Assembly: GCA_028284605.1 (NCBI GenBank)
Contig: JANQRL010000048.1
Coordinates: 1-64,000, forward strand
Length of the DNA: 64,000 bases
Reading direction: 5' to 3'
Source: Paracoccaceae bacterium
GTDB taxonomy: Bacteria; Pseudomonadota; Alphaproteobacteria; Rhodobacterales; Rhodobacteraceae
A program made the translations under genes and the position numbers. The notes beneath the pieces were generated by a model, which saw only the letters and a program-made list of their open reading frames with translations, was not told where the DNA came from and did not search any database. Shown here one piece after another: positions 1 to 7,725 of the stretch. Numbering within the stretch: the first letter of the stretch is position 1; each line of letters opens with the position of its first letter.

Positions 1-56
1 CGCGATCGCGTAAGCACGGCCCGTCGACGGGCCGTCTCCCGCACCTGCCCCGGCCG

Positions 57-830
57 TCAGGACTGATTGGCCGCCACCGACCGCAGCACCATCCGGCGCG
101 GCAGCAGCGGCAGCACCCAATTCATCATGAAGCCGAGCCGGCGGTCGTTGATCGTGATCAGCTCGCCGCGCAGCATCGCGTCATAGCCGTGCCTGGCCAC
201 ATCCGCCGCCGTGGCGCCCCCGGCCTTTGCCATGGCGGTCAGTTCGAGATCGGCCGCCTTCGCGAACCCGGTCTCGACATAGCCCGGCGCCAGCACGGTG
301 CAGGTGACGCCCTTGTCCTGCATCTCATGGGCGATGGCCTGGCTGAACGAGTTCACGAAAGCCTTGGTGGCGAAATAGACCGCCTGGTTCGGCCCCGGCG
401 CGAAGCCGGCGGTGGAGCCGACATTGAGGATCTTGCCGCCGCCGCGCTTGGCCATGTCATTGGCGACATGATGGGTCAGGCGGACCAGGGCGGTGATGTT
501 GAGGTCGATCATCGCCTGATCGGCGTCGAGATCGCGGTCGAGGAAGTGACCGTGACCGCCGAAGCCGGCATTGTTGATCAGAATGTCGATCCCGACCCCG
601 AGCGCCCTGACCTCGTCGTAGAGCCTGTCGGCCGCCCCGGCGGCGCCGAGATCGAGGGCGATGACATGGGCGGCGATGCCGTGCTTGGCTTCGAGTTCCG
701 ACTTCAGCTCTTCAAGGACCTCGTTGCGGCGGGCAGTGAGGACGAGATCGCCGCCCTTGGCGGCATGGTAACGGGCGAATTCCAGGCCGATGCCGGAGGA
801 GGCGCCGGTGATGAGAGCAGTATTGGGCAT
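57..830 (-). CDS. SDR family NAD(P)-dependent oxidoreductase
   Basis: A classical short-chain dehydrogenase of 257 aa, cytoplasmic, substrate unknown. The Rossmann motif TGASSGIG is at residues 8-15, NNAG at 86-89, and the catalytic set is S139, Y152 and K156 (YFATK). I start it at the ATG at 830 because the fold begins there (MPNTALITG) and AGGTCC lies just upstream; a longer reading frame to 899 would cover the operator region. It is divergent from a TetR gene at 945, and two palindromes lie between them, so it is probably the repressed target of that regulator. Family is certain, substrate is not. Confidence 0.9.
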   Translation of the reverse strand: MPNTALITGASSGIGLEFARYHAAKGGDLVLTARRNEVLEELKSELEAKHGIAAHVIALDLGAAGAADRLYDEVRALGVGIDILINNAGFGGHGHFLDRDLDADQAMIDLNITALVRLTHHVANDMAKRGGGKILNVGSTAGFAPGPNQAVYFATKAFVNSFSQAIAHEMQDKGVTCTVLAPGYVETGFAKAADLELTAMAKAGGATAADVARHGYDAMLRGELITINDRRLGFMMNWVLPLLPRRMVLRSVAANQS

Positions 831-855
831 GGCAGGACCTTTCTGGAGTACGGAA

Positions 856-871
856 GTCAACACGTGTTGAC
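856..871. promoter_or_regulatory. Palindromic TetR-type operator 1
   Basis: GTCAACACGTGTTGAC is a perfect 16-bp palindrome between the divergent SDR and TetR genes. A near copy lies 44 bp away. Small palindromes between a TetR gene and its divergent partner are the usual binding site of this family. The assignment to the TetR gene at 945 is inference. Confidence 0.7.
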
Positions 872-899
872 GCCTCAGATAGGACGAGCATGGCGCCAT

Positions 900-915
900 G
901 TCAACATTTGTTGAC
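900..915. promoter_or_regulatory. Palindromic TetR-type operator 2
   Basis: GTCAACATTTGTTGAC keeps both outer half-sites (GTCAACA and GTTGAC) of the palindrome at 856-871. It ends about 30 bp before the TetR start codon, so binding there would block the regulator's own promoter. Confidence 0.65.
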
Positions 916-944
916 TTTTTGCCCGGCAGAGATAGGTTCGCCCC

Positions 945-1505
945 ATGACAAAGGGTCGCGAGACCAGGGACAGACTGCTCGATGCCGGCCGGCGCCTGTT
1001 CTGGTCGCGCGGCTATTCCAACGTTTCGGTGCGCGAGATCGCCCAGACGGCGGAGGCCGACGTGGCGCTGATCTCGCGCTATTTCGGCTCCAAGCAGAAG
1101 CTCTTCGAGGCGACCCTCGATCTGGTCCCCGGTATCGAAATCTGTGCGCCCGCGGGGCCGGACACGCTGGTCGATGCGCTGGTCGAGTTGTTCGTCGCGG
1201 CGCCGCGGGCCGCTGGTTTGCCCTCGCCGCTCAGTTTGATCCTGCTCAATGTCCGCGATCCGGAGGTGGGGGAGATCGTCCGGGCCGCATACCGGCGTAA
1301 ATGGCAGGCGCCGATGGACCGGATTGTGGACGATCCGGGGAAGGGCGCGCTCTTGAGCGCGGTGCTGCTCGGCGTCAGCCTCGCCGAGAAATCCCTCGAA
1401 TTGCCCGGCATCGCCGCACCCGGCTCTGCCTGCTACGAAGCGCAGCTGCGGCGTATGTTCGCCGCGGCACTGGCGGACGGGCCGGAGCCGGTCAGCCGGG
1501 CGTGA
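945..1505 (+). CDS. TetR/AcrR family transcriptional regulator
   Basis: A 186-aa one-component repressor. The N-terminal TetR helix-turn-helix is clear at about residues 5-55 (RDRLLDAGRRLFWSRGY, then VSVREIAQTAEADVALISRYF). The C-terminal ligand-binding half is divergent, as usual. It is divergent from the SDR gene at 57-830, with two GTCAACA/GTTGAC operators between them, so it likely represses both itself and the SDR. Its 3' end overlaps the convergent D,D-carboxypeptidase gene by 14 bp. The ligand is unknown. Confidence 0.9.
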   Translation: MTKGRETRDRLLDAGRRLFWSRGYSNVSVREIAQTAEADVALISRYFGSKQKLFEATLDLVPGIEICAPAGPDTLVDALVELFVAAPRAAGLPSPLSLILLNVRDPEVGEIVRAAYRRKWQAPMDRIVDDPGKGALLSAVLLGVSLAEKSLELPGIAAPGSACYEAQLRRMFAAALADGPEPVSRA

Positions 1506-2976
1506 TCATGAAACAGGTCGTCCCGCGCGCCTGCAGCCGGCGGCAGGCAAGATCCGCCGTCTCTCGGTCGAGACCCATGAAGTTCGCGTCGAAGCCCTGG
1601 GACCCCCGCTCCACCCGCCGAAGCGAGCCGTCGAGCGTGCTCATCTCGTTGAGCGCGACCCGCAGGAGCACCCGCTCGGCCTGATAGCGCGAACCGTAGC
1701 GGCCCACATTGATCCCCCAATGCCGCCCGCCGGAGGTGGAGATGCGGGTGACGATCTCGGGTTCGCTCGGCGCGGCGACAGCAGGTTCCGGGGCGGTGCG
1801 GGGCAGGGGGGTCGTGCCCATATCCTCGGCCGGTGCGGCGGCGGCGACCAGGGTTTCCGGGCGCGGCTCGGGGCCGATCTCGGGTGCCGGCGGCGGTGGC
1901 GGGGCGGCGCCGATGGCCTCGGCGAGCGCGTCCTCCAGGGCGGGTTCCGCTTCGGCGAGTTCGGCGGTGATCGCCTCGCGCAGGATATCGGTATCGACGA
2001 GAACCAGCGGCGCCTCCGGCAGCGGCCGGGCCAGCGGACGCAAGCTCGACGTGACGAGCCCGTTCGGCCGCACGGTGCGCGACGACGTGCCCGGCGCGGC
2101 GGTCCCGGCATTGCCCAGATAGGTCGGCACAGCGGGTCTGCGCAGCGCGGCCCGGCTCGGCGCCCGGGCAAAGCCCATATCGAGGAGTTCCGCCACCCGA
2201 GCGTTCCGCGCCGCGCCCGAGGAGCCGCCGTACATCGTGGCGATGATCCGCTCCTGCCCGCGCTGGGCCGAAGCGACGAGGTTGAACCCCGCGGCCCGGG
2301 TGTAGCCGGTCTTGATCCCGTCGGCGCCGCGATAGGCGTCAAGCAGCCGGCGGTTGGTGTTACGCACGGTGGCGAGCCCGGCATCGGTCGAACGGCGCGA
2401 GAACAGGTTATAGTATTCCGGCCAGTCATAGATCATGTGCCGGCCGAGGATCGTCATATCCCGCGCCGTCGACATATGGCCCGACTCGGTCAGCCCGTGG
2501 GCGTTCTTGAAATGCGTCCGCGTCATCCCCATCGCCCGCGCCGTCCGGTTCATCCGGCGGGCAAAGGCCGCCTCGGAGCCCGAGATCGCGAAGGCGATGG
2601 CGGTGGCGGCGTCGTTGGCGGATTTGATCGCCGAGGCACGGATCAGATAGCGCAGGCGGATCCGCTGGCCGGCGCGCAGGCCGAGCTTCGAGGGCGGCTC
2701 GGCCGCGGCCTGGGGCGGGATCGTGACATAGGTGTCGAGGCTGATCTCGCCGCGCTCCACCGCCTCGAAGGCGATCCAGAGCGTCATCATCTTGGTCAGC
2801 GAGGCGGGATGCAGCGGCGTATCGGCGTTGCGCGAATGCAGGACCTCGCCGGTCCGGGCATCCATCACCATCGCCGCATAGGGCGCCGAGCGCGCGGCCA
2901 AAGGCGCCAGCCCCGCCATGAGCATGACAAAAAACATCAAAAGCCCTGCCCGGGCCAGGGACATGCTACGACCCAT
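1492..2976 (-). CDS. D-alanyl-D-alanine carboxypeptidase (peptidase S11) with C-terminal SPOR domain
   Basis: A 494-aa low-molecular-weight penicillin-binding protein that trims the terminal D-Ala from peptidoglycan stem peptides in the periplasm. A signal peptide or membrane anchor occupies about residues 8-30. The S11 active site is complete: SLTK (nucleophile S59, K62), SAN (119-121) and KTG (222-224). A Pro/Glu/Ala-rich linker of about 110 residues follows the catalytic part. The last 70 or so residues (HWGINVGRYGSRYQAERVLL and on) look like a SPOR domain, which binds denuded glycan and targets proteins to the division site. This S11-SPOR architecture is common in alphaproteobacteria. Confidence 0.93.
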   Translation of the reverse strand: MGRSMSLARAGLLMFFVMLMAGLAPLAARSAPYAAMVMDARTGEVLHSRNADTPLHPASLTKMMTLWIAFEAVERGEISLDTYVTIPPQAAAEPPSKLGLRAGQRIRLRYLIRASAIKSANDAATAIAFAISGSEAAFARRMNRTARAMGMTRTHFKNAHGLTESGHMSTARDMTILGRHMIYDWPEYYNLFSRRSTDAGLATVRNTNRRLLDAYRGADGIKTGYTRAAGFNLVASAQRGQERIIATMYGGSSGAARNARVAELLDMGFARAPSRAALRRPAVPTYLGNAGTAAPGTSSRTVRPNGLVTSSLRPLARPLPEAPLVLVDTDILREAITAELAEAEPALEDALAEAIGAAPPPPPAPEIGPEPRPETLVAAAAPAEDMGTTPLPRTAPEPAVAAPSEPEIVTRISTSGGRHWGINVGRYGSRYQAERVLLRVALNEMSTLDGSLRRVERGSQGFDANFMGLDRETADLACRRLQARGTTCFMITPG

Positions 2977-3180
2977 CGCGCCGCTTGCCTTTCATCTGCC
3001 TCTCGGGTGTCCGTCATCGCGGGCACCTCGTGATTTGGCGGGACGCTAGCACGAGTGAGACGATCCAAGAACCCCTTAATTTCAACACTTTCCCAGATTG
3101 TCTTCAGACCGCCACGGCAGATATTGCGGCGCCGGACGTCTGACGCCCCAGATCGGCCATTGTGGCAGAAATGCGGCGGC

Positions 3181-3873
3181 TCAGTCGAGACCCAAGATCA
3201 GCGCCGGCAGCGCGCCAAGATCGGAAATCTGAAAGAAGCGCGGGCTGGCCTCTGGCGGTTCCGCCGCCTCCAGGTCCCAGGTCAGCTCGTGCGGGACATG
3301 GACGCCCCAACCGCCGGCCTCGATCGACGGGATCACATCCGATTTCAGCGAATTGCCCACCATCATCGCCCGGTCCGCGCCCTCATAGATGCGCCGATAG
3401 GTCTCCGCCCGCTTCTCGCTCACGATCTCCACCCCGTCGAAGAGATCGCCGAGCCCGGACTGCGCCAGCTTGCGCTCCTGGTCGAGCAAGTCCCCCTTGG
3501 TCACGAGGATCAGCTCGGCGGAGGGCGCCAGCGCCTCCACCGCCTCCCGGGCATGGGGCAAAAGGTCGATGGGATGGGCCAGCATCTCCTGCCCCGCCGC
3601 CAGGAGTTCCGCGATGACCGAGGCCGGCACGCGTTCCTCCGTCACCTCGATGGCGGTCTCGATCATCGAGAGCACAAACCCCTTCACGCCATAGCCGTAA
3701 TGGCCCAGATTGCGCCGCTCGGCCTCCAGCAGCCGCTCCATCAGCGGGCCGGCCTCGACGAAGTCGCGCAGAAGCTCCGCGAACCGCTCCTGCGTCATCC
3801 GAAAAACCCGCTCATTGTGCCAGAGCGTGTCGTCGGCATCGAAGCAGATCCGCCACCGGTCAGAGAGATTCAT
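3181..3873 (-). CDS. HAD family hydrolase
   Basis: A 230-aa haloacid dehalogenase-superfamily phosphatase. HAD motif I is near the N-terminus ([11 protein letters not shown], nucleophile and acid/base Asp), motif II is LILVTKGD, and motifs III/IV are in [11 protein letters not shown]. The all-helical insert between motifs I and II suggests a small-molecule phosphatase with a C1-type cap. It is divergent from clpS with about 100 bp between them. The substrate cannot be read from the sequence. Confidence 0.88.
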   Translation of the reverse strand: MNLSDRWRICFDADDTLWHNERVFRMTQERFAELLRDFVEAGPLMERLLEAERRNLGHYGYGVKGFVLSMIETAIEVTEERVPASVIAELLAAGQEMLAHPIDLLPHAREAVEALAPSAELILVTKGDLLDQERKLAQSGLGDLFDGVEIVSEKRAETYRRIYEGADRAMMVGNSLKSDVIPSIEAGGWGVHVPHELTWDLEAAEPPEASPRFFQISDLGALPALILGLD

Positions 3874-3976
3874 CCACCACCGCCTGCTCTGTTGGGGTTT
3901 TCTTGACCCTTCGTTCGCTTATATTACGGAGCCGAACGGCGTTAGGCAAAACCCCGAAGACCGGAAAGGCACGTGG

Positions 3977-4318
3977 ATGCTCGCGGACTTTCACATGATG
4001 GCGGAGAAGGACGGCGACGACGACACCGATCTCGGCGTCGCGGTCGACACGCGCCCGAAGACGAAGCGCCCGCCGCTTTATAAGGTCCTGATCCTGAACG
4101 ACGATTACACGCCGATGGAATTCGTCGTTCATGTGCTGGAGCGGTTTTTCGGGATGAGCCACGCCCAGGCGTTCGAGCTGATGCTGACCGTGCACAAGAA
4201 GGGTGTGGCGGTCGTCGGCGTCTTTTCCTACGAGATCGCCGAGACCAAGGTTGCCATGGTGATGGATTTCGCGCAGCGCCATCAGCACCCGCTGCAATGC
4301 ACCATGGAAAAGGAGTAG
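3977..4318 (+). CDS. clpS: ATP-dependent Clp protease adaptor ClpS
   Basis: The 113-aa N-end-rule adaptor that hands substrates with hydrophobic N-termini to ClpA-ClpP. The core is typical: [20 protein letters not shown] carries the ND/DY substrate-binding motif, followed by [11 protein letters not shown] and the C-terminal end that docks on ClpA. I choose the ATG at 3977, preceded at 7 nt by GGAAAGG; alternative ATGs at 3995 and 3998 lack this signal. The stop codon is in the same frame as the methyltransferase gene that follows (see that entry). Confidence 0.95.
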   Translation: MLADFHMMAEKDGDDDTDLGVAVDTRPKTKRPPLYKVLILNDDYTPMEFVVHVLERFFGMSHAQAFELMLTVHKKGVAVVGVFSYEIAETKVAMVMDFAQRHQHPLQCTMEKE

Positions 4319-4399
4319 GGGTCTCCCATCTCCGCCACCTCCCGCCTTGAGACCGCCCTGACCGAGGGGGCGCTGACCCTGCCGGAAGGTGCGATTGCC

Positions 4400-5317
4400 G
4401 TGCTGCGCCCGCCGCCGGAGGCGCCGCTCGGCGTATTGCCGCGCGAAGCACTGCGCATCGACCAAGGGTTCCACCCGCATCACGCGCATTGGCAAGGGCA
4501 GGGCTATGCGATGGGCGCCGAGGCGGGCGCCGCCGCGGCGCTCGTCTTCGTGCCTCGGTCGAAGCGGCTGGCGCGGGCGCTGGTTGCGCAGGCTTGCGCG
4601 TTCGCGCCCGGCGGGCTGGTCGCGGTGGACGGGCAGAAGACCGACGGCATCGACAGCCTGTTCCGCGCCTGCCGCAACCGTCTGGGCGACCTGCCGAATG
4701 TGACCAAGGGCCATGGCCGCCTCTTCTGGTTTCGCGCGACCGAGGCATTTGCCGATTGGGCCATGCCGGAGCCGGAACCGGGGCCGGAACCGGGGCCCGA
4801 GGGGTTCGTCACCCTGCCGGGGGTGTTTTCCGAACAGGGCGTGGATCGCGGCTCAGCCCTGCTGGCTGGGGCTCTGCCGCCGAAGATGGTGGGTCGGGTC
4901 TGCGACCTCGGCGCCGGTTGGGGCTATCTGGCCCAGGCGGTTCTGAGCCGCGAAGAAGTCACCCATCTCGATCTCGTGGAGGCGGAGGCGCTCGCCCTTG
5001 ACTGTGCGCGCCTCAACGTCACCGACCCCCGCGCAGCGTTCCACTGGGCCGACGCGCTGACCTTCTCTCCTGCCGAGCCCTATACCCATATCGTCACCAA
5101 CCCGCCCTTCCACGAAAGCCGCAAGGGCCAGCCTACCCTCGGCCAGGGCTTCATCACCGCCGCCGCCCGGATGCTGGCGCCCAATGGCCGGCTCTGGCTC
5201 GTCGCCAACCGGCATCTGCCTTATGAGGCGGTGCTGACCGACCGCTTCCGCAACGCAGAGGAGATCGGCGGCGACGGCGCCTTCAAGCTCTTCGCCGCCT
5301 CTCGCCCCCGCCGCTGA
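4400..5317 (+). CDS. Class I SAM-dependent methyltransferase, RsmC/RlmG-like
   Basis: A methyltransferase of about 305 aa with two related halves, as in the 16S rRNA m2G methyltransferase RsmC. The SAM motif is VCDLGAGWGYLAQAV and the catalytic NPPF motif is in VTNPPFHESRKGQ. The listed start is the first conventional one, a GTG at 4400. Family-like sequence (SRLETALTEGALTLPEGAI) continues upstream in frame to an ATC at 4328, 9 nt after the clpS stop, with no ATG, GTG or TTG between. The true start may therefore be ATC 4328, served by AGGAG at the end of clpS. The rRNA substrate is inferred from family. Confidence 0.82.
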   Translation: MLRPPPEAPLGVLPREALRIDQGFHPHHAHWQGQGYAMGAEAGAAAALVFVPRSKRLARALVAQACAFAPGGLVAVDGQKTDGIDSLFRACRNRLGDLPNVTKGHGRLFWFRATEAFADWAMPEPEPGPEPGPEGFVTLPGVFSEQGVDRGSALLAGALPPKMVGRVCDLGAGWGYLAQAVLSREEVTHLDLVEAEALALDCARLNVTDPRAAFHWADALTFSPAEPYTHIVTNPPFHESRKGQPTLGQGFITAAARMLAPNGRLWLVANRHLPYEAVLTDRFRNAEEIGGDGAFKLFAASRPRR

Positions 5318-5359
5318 TTTCCGCTAGCCTGACCGACCAGACCTACCGAAAGGCCGCAC

Positions 5360-6163
5360 ATGCCCTTTTCCATCGCCGGCAAGACCGCCATCGTCACCGG
5401 GGCGGCCAACGGGGTCGGCCTCGCCATCGGGCGGCATTTCGTCGAGGGCGGCGCCAATGTGGTCTTCGCCGATATGGATGAAGAACATCTGGCGGACGAA
5501 GCCACGCCCAGCGGCGAGGCGGCGGAGCGGGTGCGGCTCTTTTCCGGGGATCTGCGCGAGCGGCTGACCATCGCCAACCTGCTCTCTGCCACCATCGACG
5601 CCTTCGAGCGTGTCGACATCCTGGTCAACGCCTCCCGTCAGGTGGTCGTCTCCGACCCGCTCGACCCGGACGCCGACGGGGTCGACGCGCTCCTGCAACA
5701 GAACCTGATGACGCCGCTCCGGCTCTCCCAGACCGTCGCCAAAAGGATGATCAAGCAGGCCGAGGGGCAGGACGAGGGGAGCGCCGGCTCGATCATCAAT
5801 CTCAGTTCCATCGCGGCCCGGCGCACGCAAGCCGAGCTTCTGGCCTATTCGGTCAGCACCGCCGCGCTCGACCAGATGACCCGCTCCCTCGCCGTGGCCC
5901 TCGCCGAGGCCCGGATCCGGGTGAACGCGGTGGCTTTCGGCTCGGTGATGAGCGCGAGCCTGAAACTGGCGTTGAAGGAGAACAAGGAGTACCGTGAGGC
6001 GATCCTCGACCACACGCCGCTCAATCGGATCGCCAATGCCGGCGAGGTGTCGGACGCGGTGCAATACCTCGCCTCGGACGCCTCCAGCTTCGTGACCGGG
6101 CAGATCATCACGGTGGATGGCGGGCGGACCTTGATCGACGCGGTGCCGGCGCCGGTTCACTGA
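5360..6163 (+). CDS. SDR family oxidoreductase with altered active site
   Basis: A 267-aa short-chain dehydrogenase-like protein with TGAANGVG (13-20) as the nucleotide-binding loop. Two classical motifs are altered: NNAG is replaced by NASR (90-93), and the YxxxK pair reads YSVST, so Y163 is kept but the catalytic lysine is T167. S150 is present. The C-terminal FVTGQIITVDGG signature is normal. It may be an SDR with a changed mechanism or a non-catalytic family member. It follows the methyltransferase by about 40 bp on the same strand. Confidence 0.88.
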   Translation: MPFSIAGKTAIVTGAANGVGLAIGRHFVEGGANVVFADMDEEHLADEATPSGEAAERVRLFSGDLRERLTIANLLSATIDAFERVDILVNASRQVVVSDPLDPDADGVDALLQQNLMTPLRLSQTVAKRMIKQAEGQDEGSAGSIINLSSIAARRTQAELLAYSVSTAALDQMTRSLAVALAEARIRVNAVAFGSVMSASLKLALKENKEYREAILDHTPLNRIANAGEVSDAVQYLASDASSFVTGQIITVDGGRTLIDAVPAPVH

Positions 6164-6210
6164 CTTAGGTCCGGCCGAGGCGCCGGAGCCTGGAGCCCTC
6201 CACGGCGTTT

Positions 6211-6230
6211 ATTTCGACAAATCTCGAAAT
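6211..6230. promoter_or_regulatory. Inverted repeat upstream of ArsR gene (probable operator)
   Basis: ATTTCGA-N6-TCGAAAT is a perfect 7-bp inverted repeat 40 bp before the ArsR start. A second one, GACTGGA-N5-TCCAGTC, follows at 6231-6249. AT-rich dyads of this shape in front of an ArsR gene are typical autoregulatory sites, so the first is the better candidate. Confidence 0.55.
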
Positions 6231-6269
6231 GACTGGACAGACTCCAGTCGATTCGATATTTCTAGAATC

Positions 6270-6614
6270 ATGAAAATATCACCGCTCCCCGATCTTGCCC
6301 TCGAACGGGCTGCCTCGACCTTCGCCGCGCTGGGCTCCGAACAAAGGCTCCAAGTGCTGAACATCCTGGTCCGCGCCGGCGAGGAGGGGCTGGCCATCGG
6401 AGAGTTGGGGCGGCGCAGCGGGGTTACCGGCTCGACCCTAACCCACCACATGAAAATCCTCACCCAGGCGGGCCTCGTCCGTCAGGTGCGCCAGGGCCGC
6501 CAGATCATCTGCGCCGCCGTCGCCTATGACGAGCTGCGCAGCCTCTCCGAGTTCCTCCTCCGCGAATGCTGCGCCGACAGCGCCGCGCCGACCAAGGACC
6601 ATCCCCATGGCTGA
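6270..6614 (+). CDS. ArsR/SmtB family transcriptional regulator
   Basis: A 114-aa winged-helix repressor: ALGSEQRLQVLNILVRAGEE, GELGRRSGVTGSTLTHHMK (recognition helix), then the wing GLVRQVRQGRQI. A metal(loid) site is possible through ECC near residues 99-101 and His residues at the C-terminus, but the classical CVC in helix alpha3 is absent. It overlaps the permease gene by 8 bp, so the two are translationally coupled and probably repressed together through the dyads at 6211-6249. Confidence 0.9.
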   Translation: MKISPLPDLALERAASTFAALGSEQRLQVLNILVRAGEEGLAIGELGRRSGVTGSTLTHHMKILTQAGLVRQVRQGRQIICAAVAYDELRSLSEFLLRECCADSAAPTKDHPHG

Positions 6615-7638
6615 CACCACCGCCGTTTCCCCGCAGCCCTCGCTCTGGTCGCGTCTCGACAAGGCGGTGCTGGCGAGCGTCCTGATCCTACTCGCCGTGG
6701 CGGTGCTCGACTGGCCGGAATTCGGGCCGGTGGTGCAGGACGCGCTCAGGGCGCTCTGGAACACGCTGCCCTTCATCCTCTTCGCGATCCTCGCCGTGGC
6801 GGGGCTGAAGGCGACCGGCGCCGAGACCCTGCTCGCCAAGGCCTTCGAGGGTCCGAAGCTGCGGATGATCGTTGCAGGCGCGCTCCTCGGCGGCCTCTCG
6901 CCGTTCTGTTCCTGCGAGGTGATCCCTTTCGTCGCAGCGCTCCTCGCGGTCGGCGCGCCGCTCTCCGCCGTCATGGCCTTCTGGCTCTCCTCGCCGCTGA
7001 TGGACCCCGCGATGTTCGCGATCACCGCCGGCACACTCGGTTTTGAGTTCGCCTTGGCCAAGACCCTCTCGGCCGTGGCCCTCGGCATCGGCGGCGGGCT
7101 CGTCACCCTGGCCTTCGCGCGCAGCGCGGTCTTCGCCGACCCGCTCCGCCAGACTGAGCGCAAGGGCGGCTGCTGCTCGGCCAAAAAACCGTTCTCGGGC
7201 CAGCCCGTCTGGCGTTTCTGGACCGAAGAGGCCCGCCGCGACACGTTCCGCGACACCTTCCTGTCGAACGGCTTCTTCCTGCTGAAATGGCTCACCCTCG
7301 CCTATGTGCTGGAAGCCCTGATGATCCGCTATGTGCCGGCCGAGATGATCGCCGGGATCCTCGGCGGTGACGGGCTCCAGCCGATCGCCCTGGGCGCGAT
7401 CATCGGCGGACCGGCCTATCTCAACGGCTATGCCGCCGTACCGCTGATCTCCGGGCTCTTGGAGCAGGGCATGGCCCCCGGCTCGGCGATGTCCTTCGTG
7501 ATCGCCGGTGGCGTCAGTTCCATCCCCGCGGCCATCGCGGTCTGGGCGCTTGTGAAGCCGCGAGTCTTTGCCGCTTACATCGGTTTCGGGATCGTCGGAG
7601 CGATGCTCGCGGGTCTCGCCTGGGCGGCTGCGGCTTAA
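6607..7638 (+). CDS. Permease of the ArsP/YraQ family (PF03773 type)
   Basis: A 343-aa inner-membrane protein with about eight hydrophobic segments. The family signature is present as FCSCEVIPFVAALLAVGAPL, followed by WLSSPLMDP, and repeats in degenerate form in the second half (GGPAYLNGYAAVP). A Cys-Cys pair lies in the central cytoplasmic loop (GGCCSAKKP). Relatives include ArsP, which exports trivalent organoarsenicals, and permeases for other metals or thiols. Control by an overlapping ArsR gene supports a metal(loid) efflux role; the substrate is inference. The start is the ATG at 6607 rather than an in-frame upstream codon inside arsR. Confidence 0.87.
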   Translation: MADTTAVSPQPSLWSRLDKAVLASVLILLAVAVLDWPEFGPVVQDALRALWNTLPFILFAILAVAGLKATGAETLLAKAFEGPKLRMIVAGALLGGLSPFCSCEVIPFVAALLAVGAPLSAVMAFWLSSPLMDPAMFAITAGTLGFEFALAKTLSAVALGIGGGLVTLAFARSAVFADPLRQTERKGGCCSAKKPFSGQPVWRFWTEEARRDTFRDTFLSNGFFLLKWLTLAYVLEALMIRYVPAEMIAGILGGDGLQPIALGAIIGGPAYLNGYAAVPLISGLLEQGMAPGSAMSFVIAGGVSSIPAAIAVWALVKPRVFAAYIGFGIVGAMLAGLAWAAAA

Positions 7639-7725
7639 GGTCCCCCTAAGACTGTCCGGCATTGCGGTATACAGGTCGGAGAGCTAGCCCGGTCCAACGA
7701 CCGATTGGCCAGGGGGCCGGACCGT

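Noticed and set aside
1720-3033. Long plus-strand open frame opposite the D,D-carboxypeptidase gene
   Set aside because: High-GC shadow frame; the minus strand encodes a complete enzyme with all active-site motifs.
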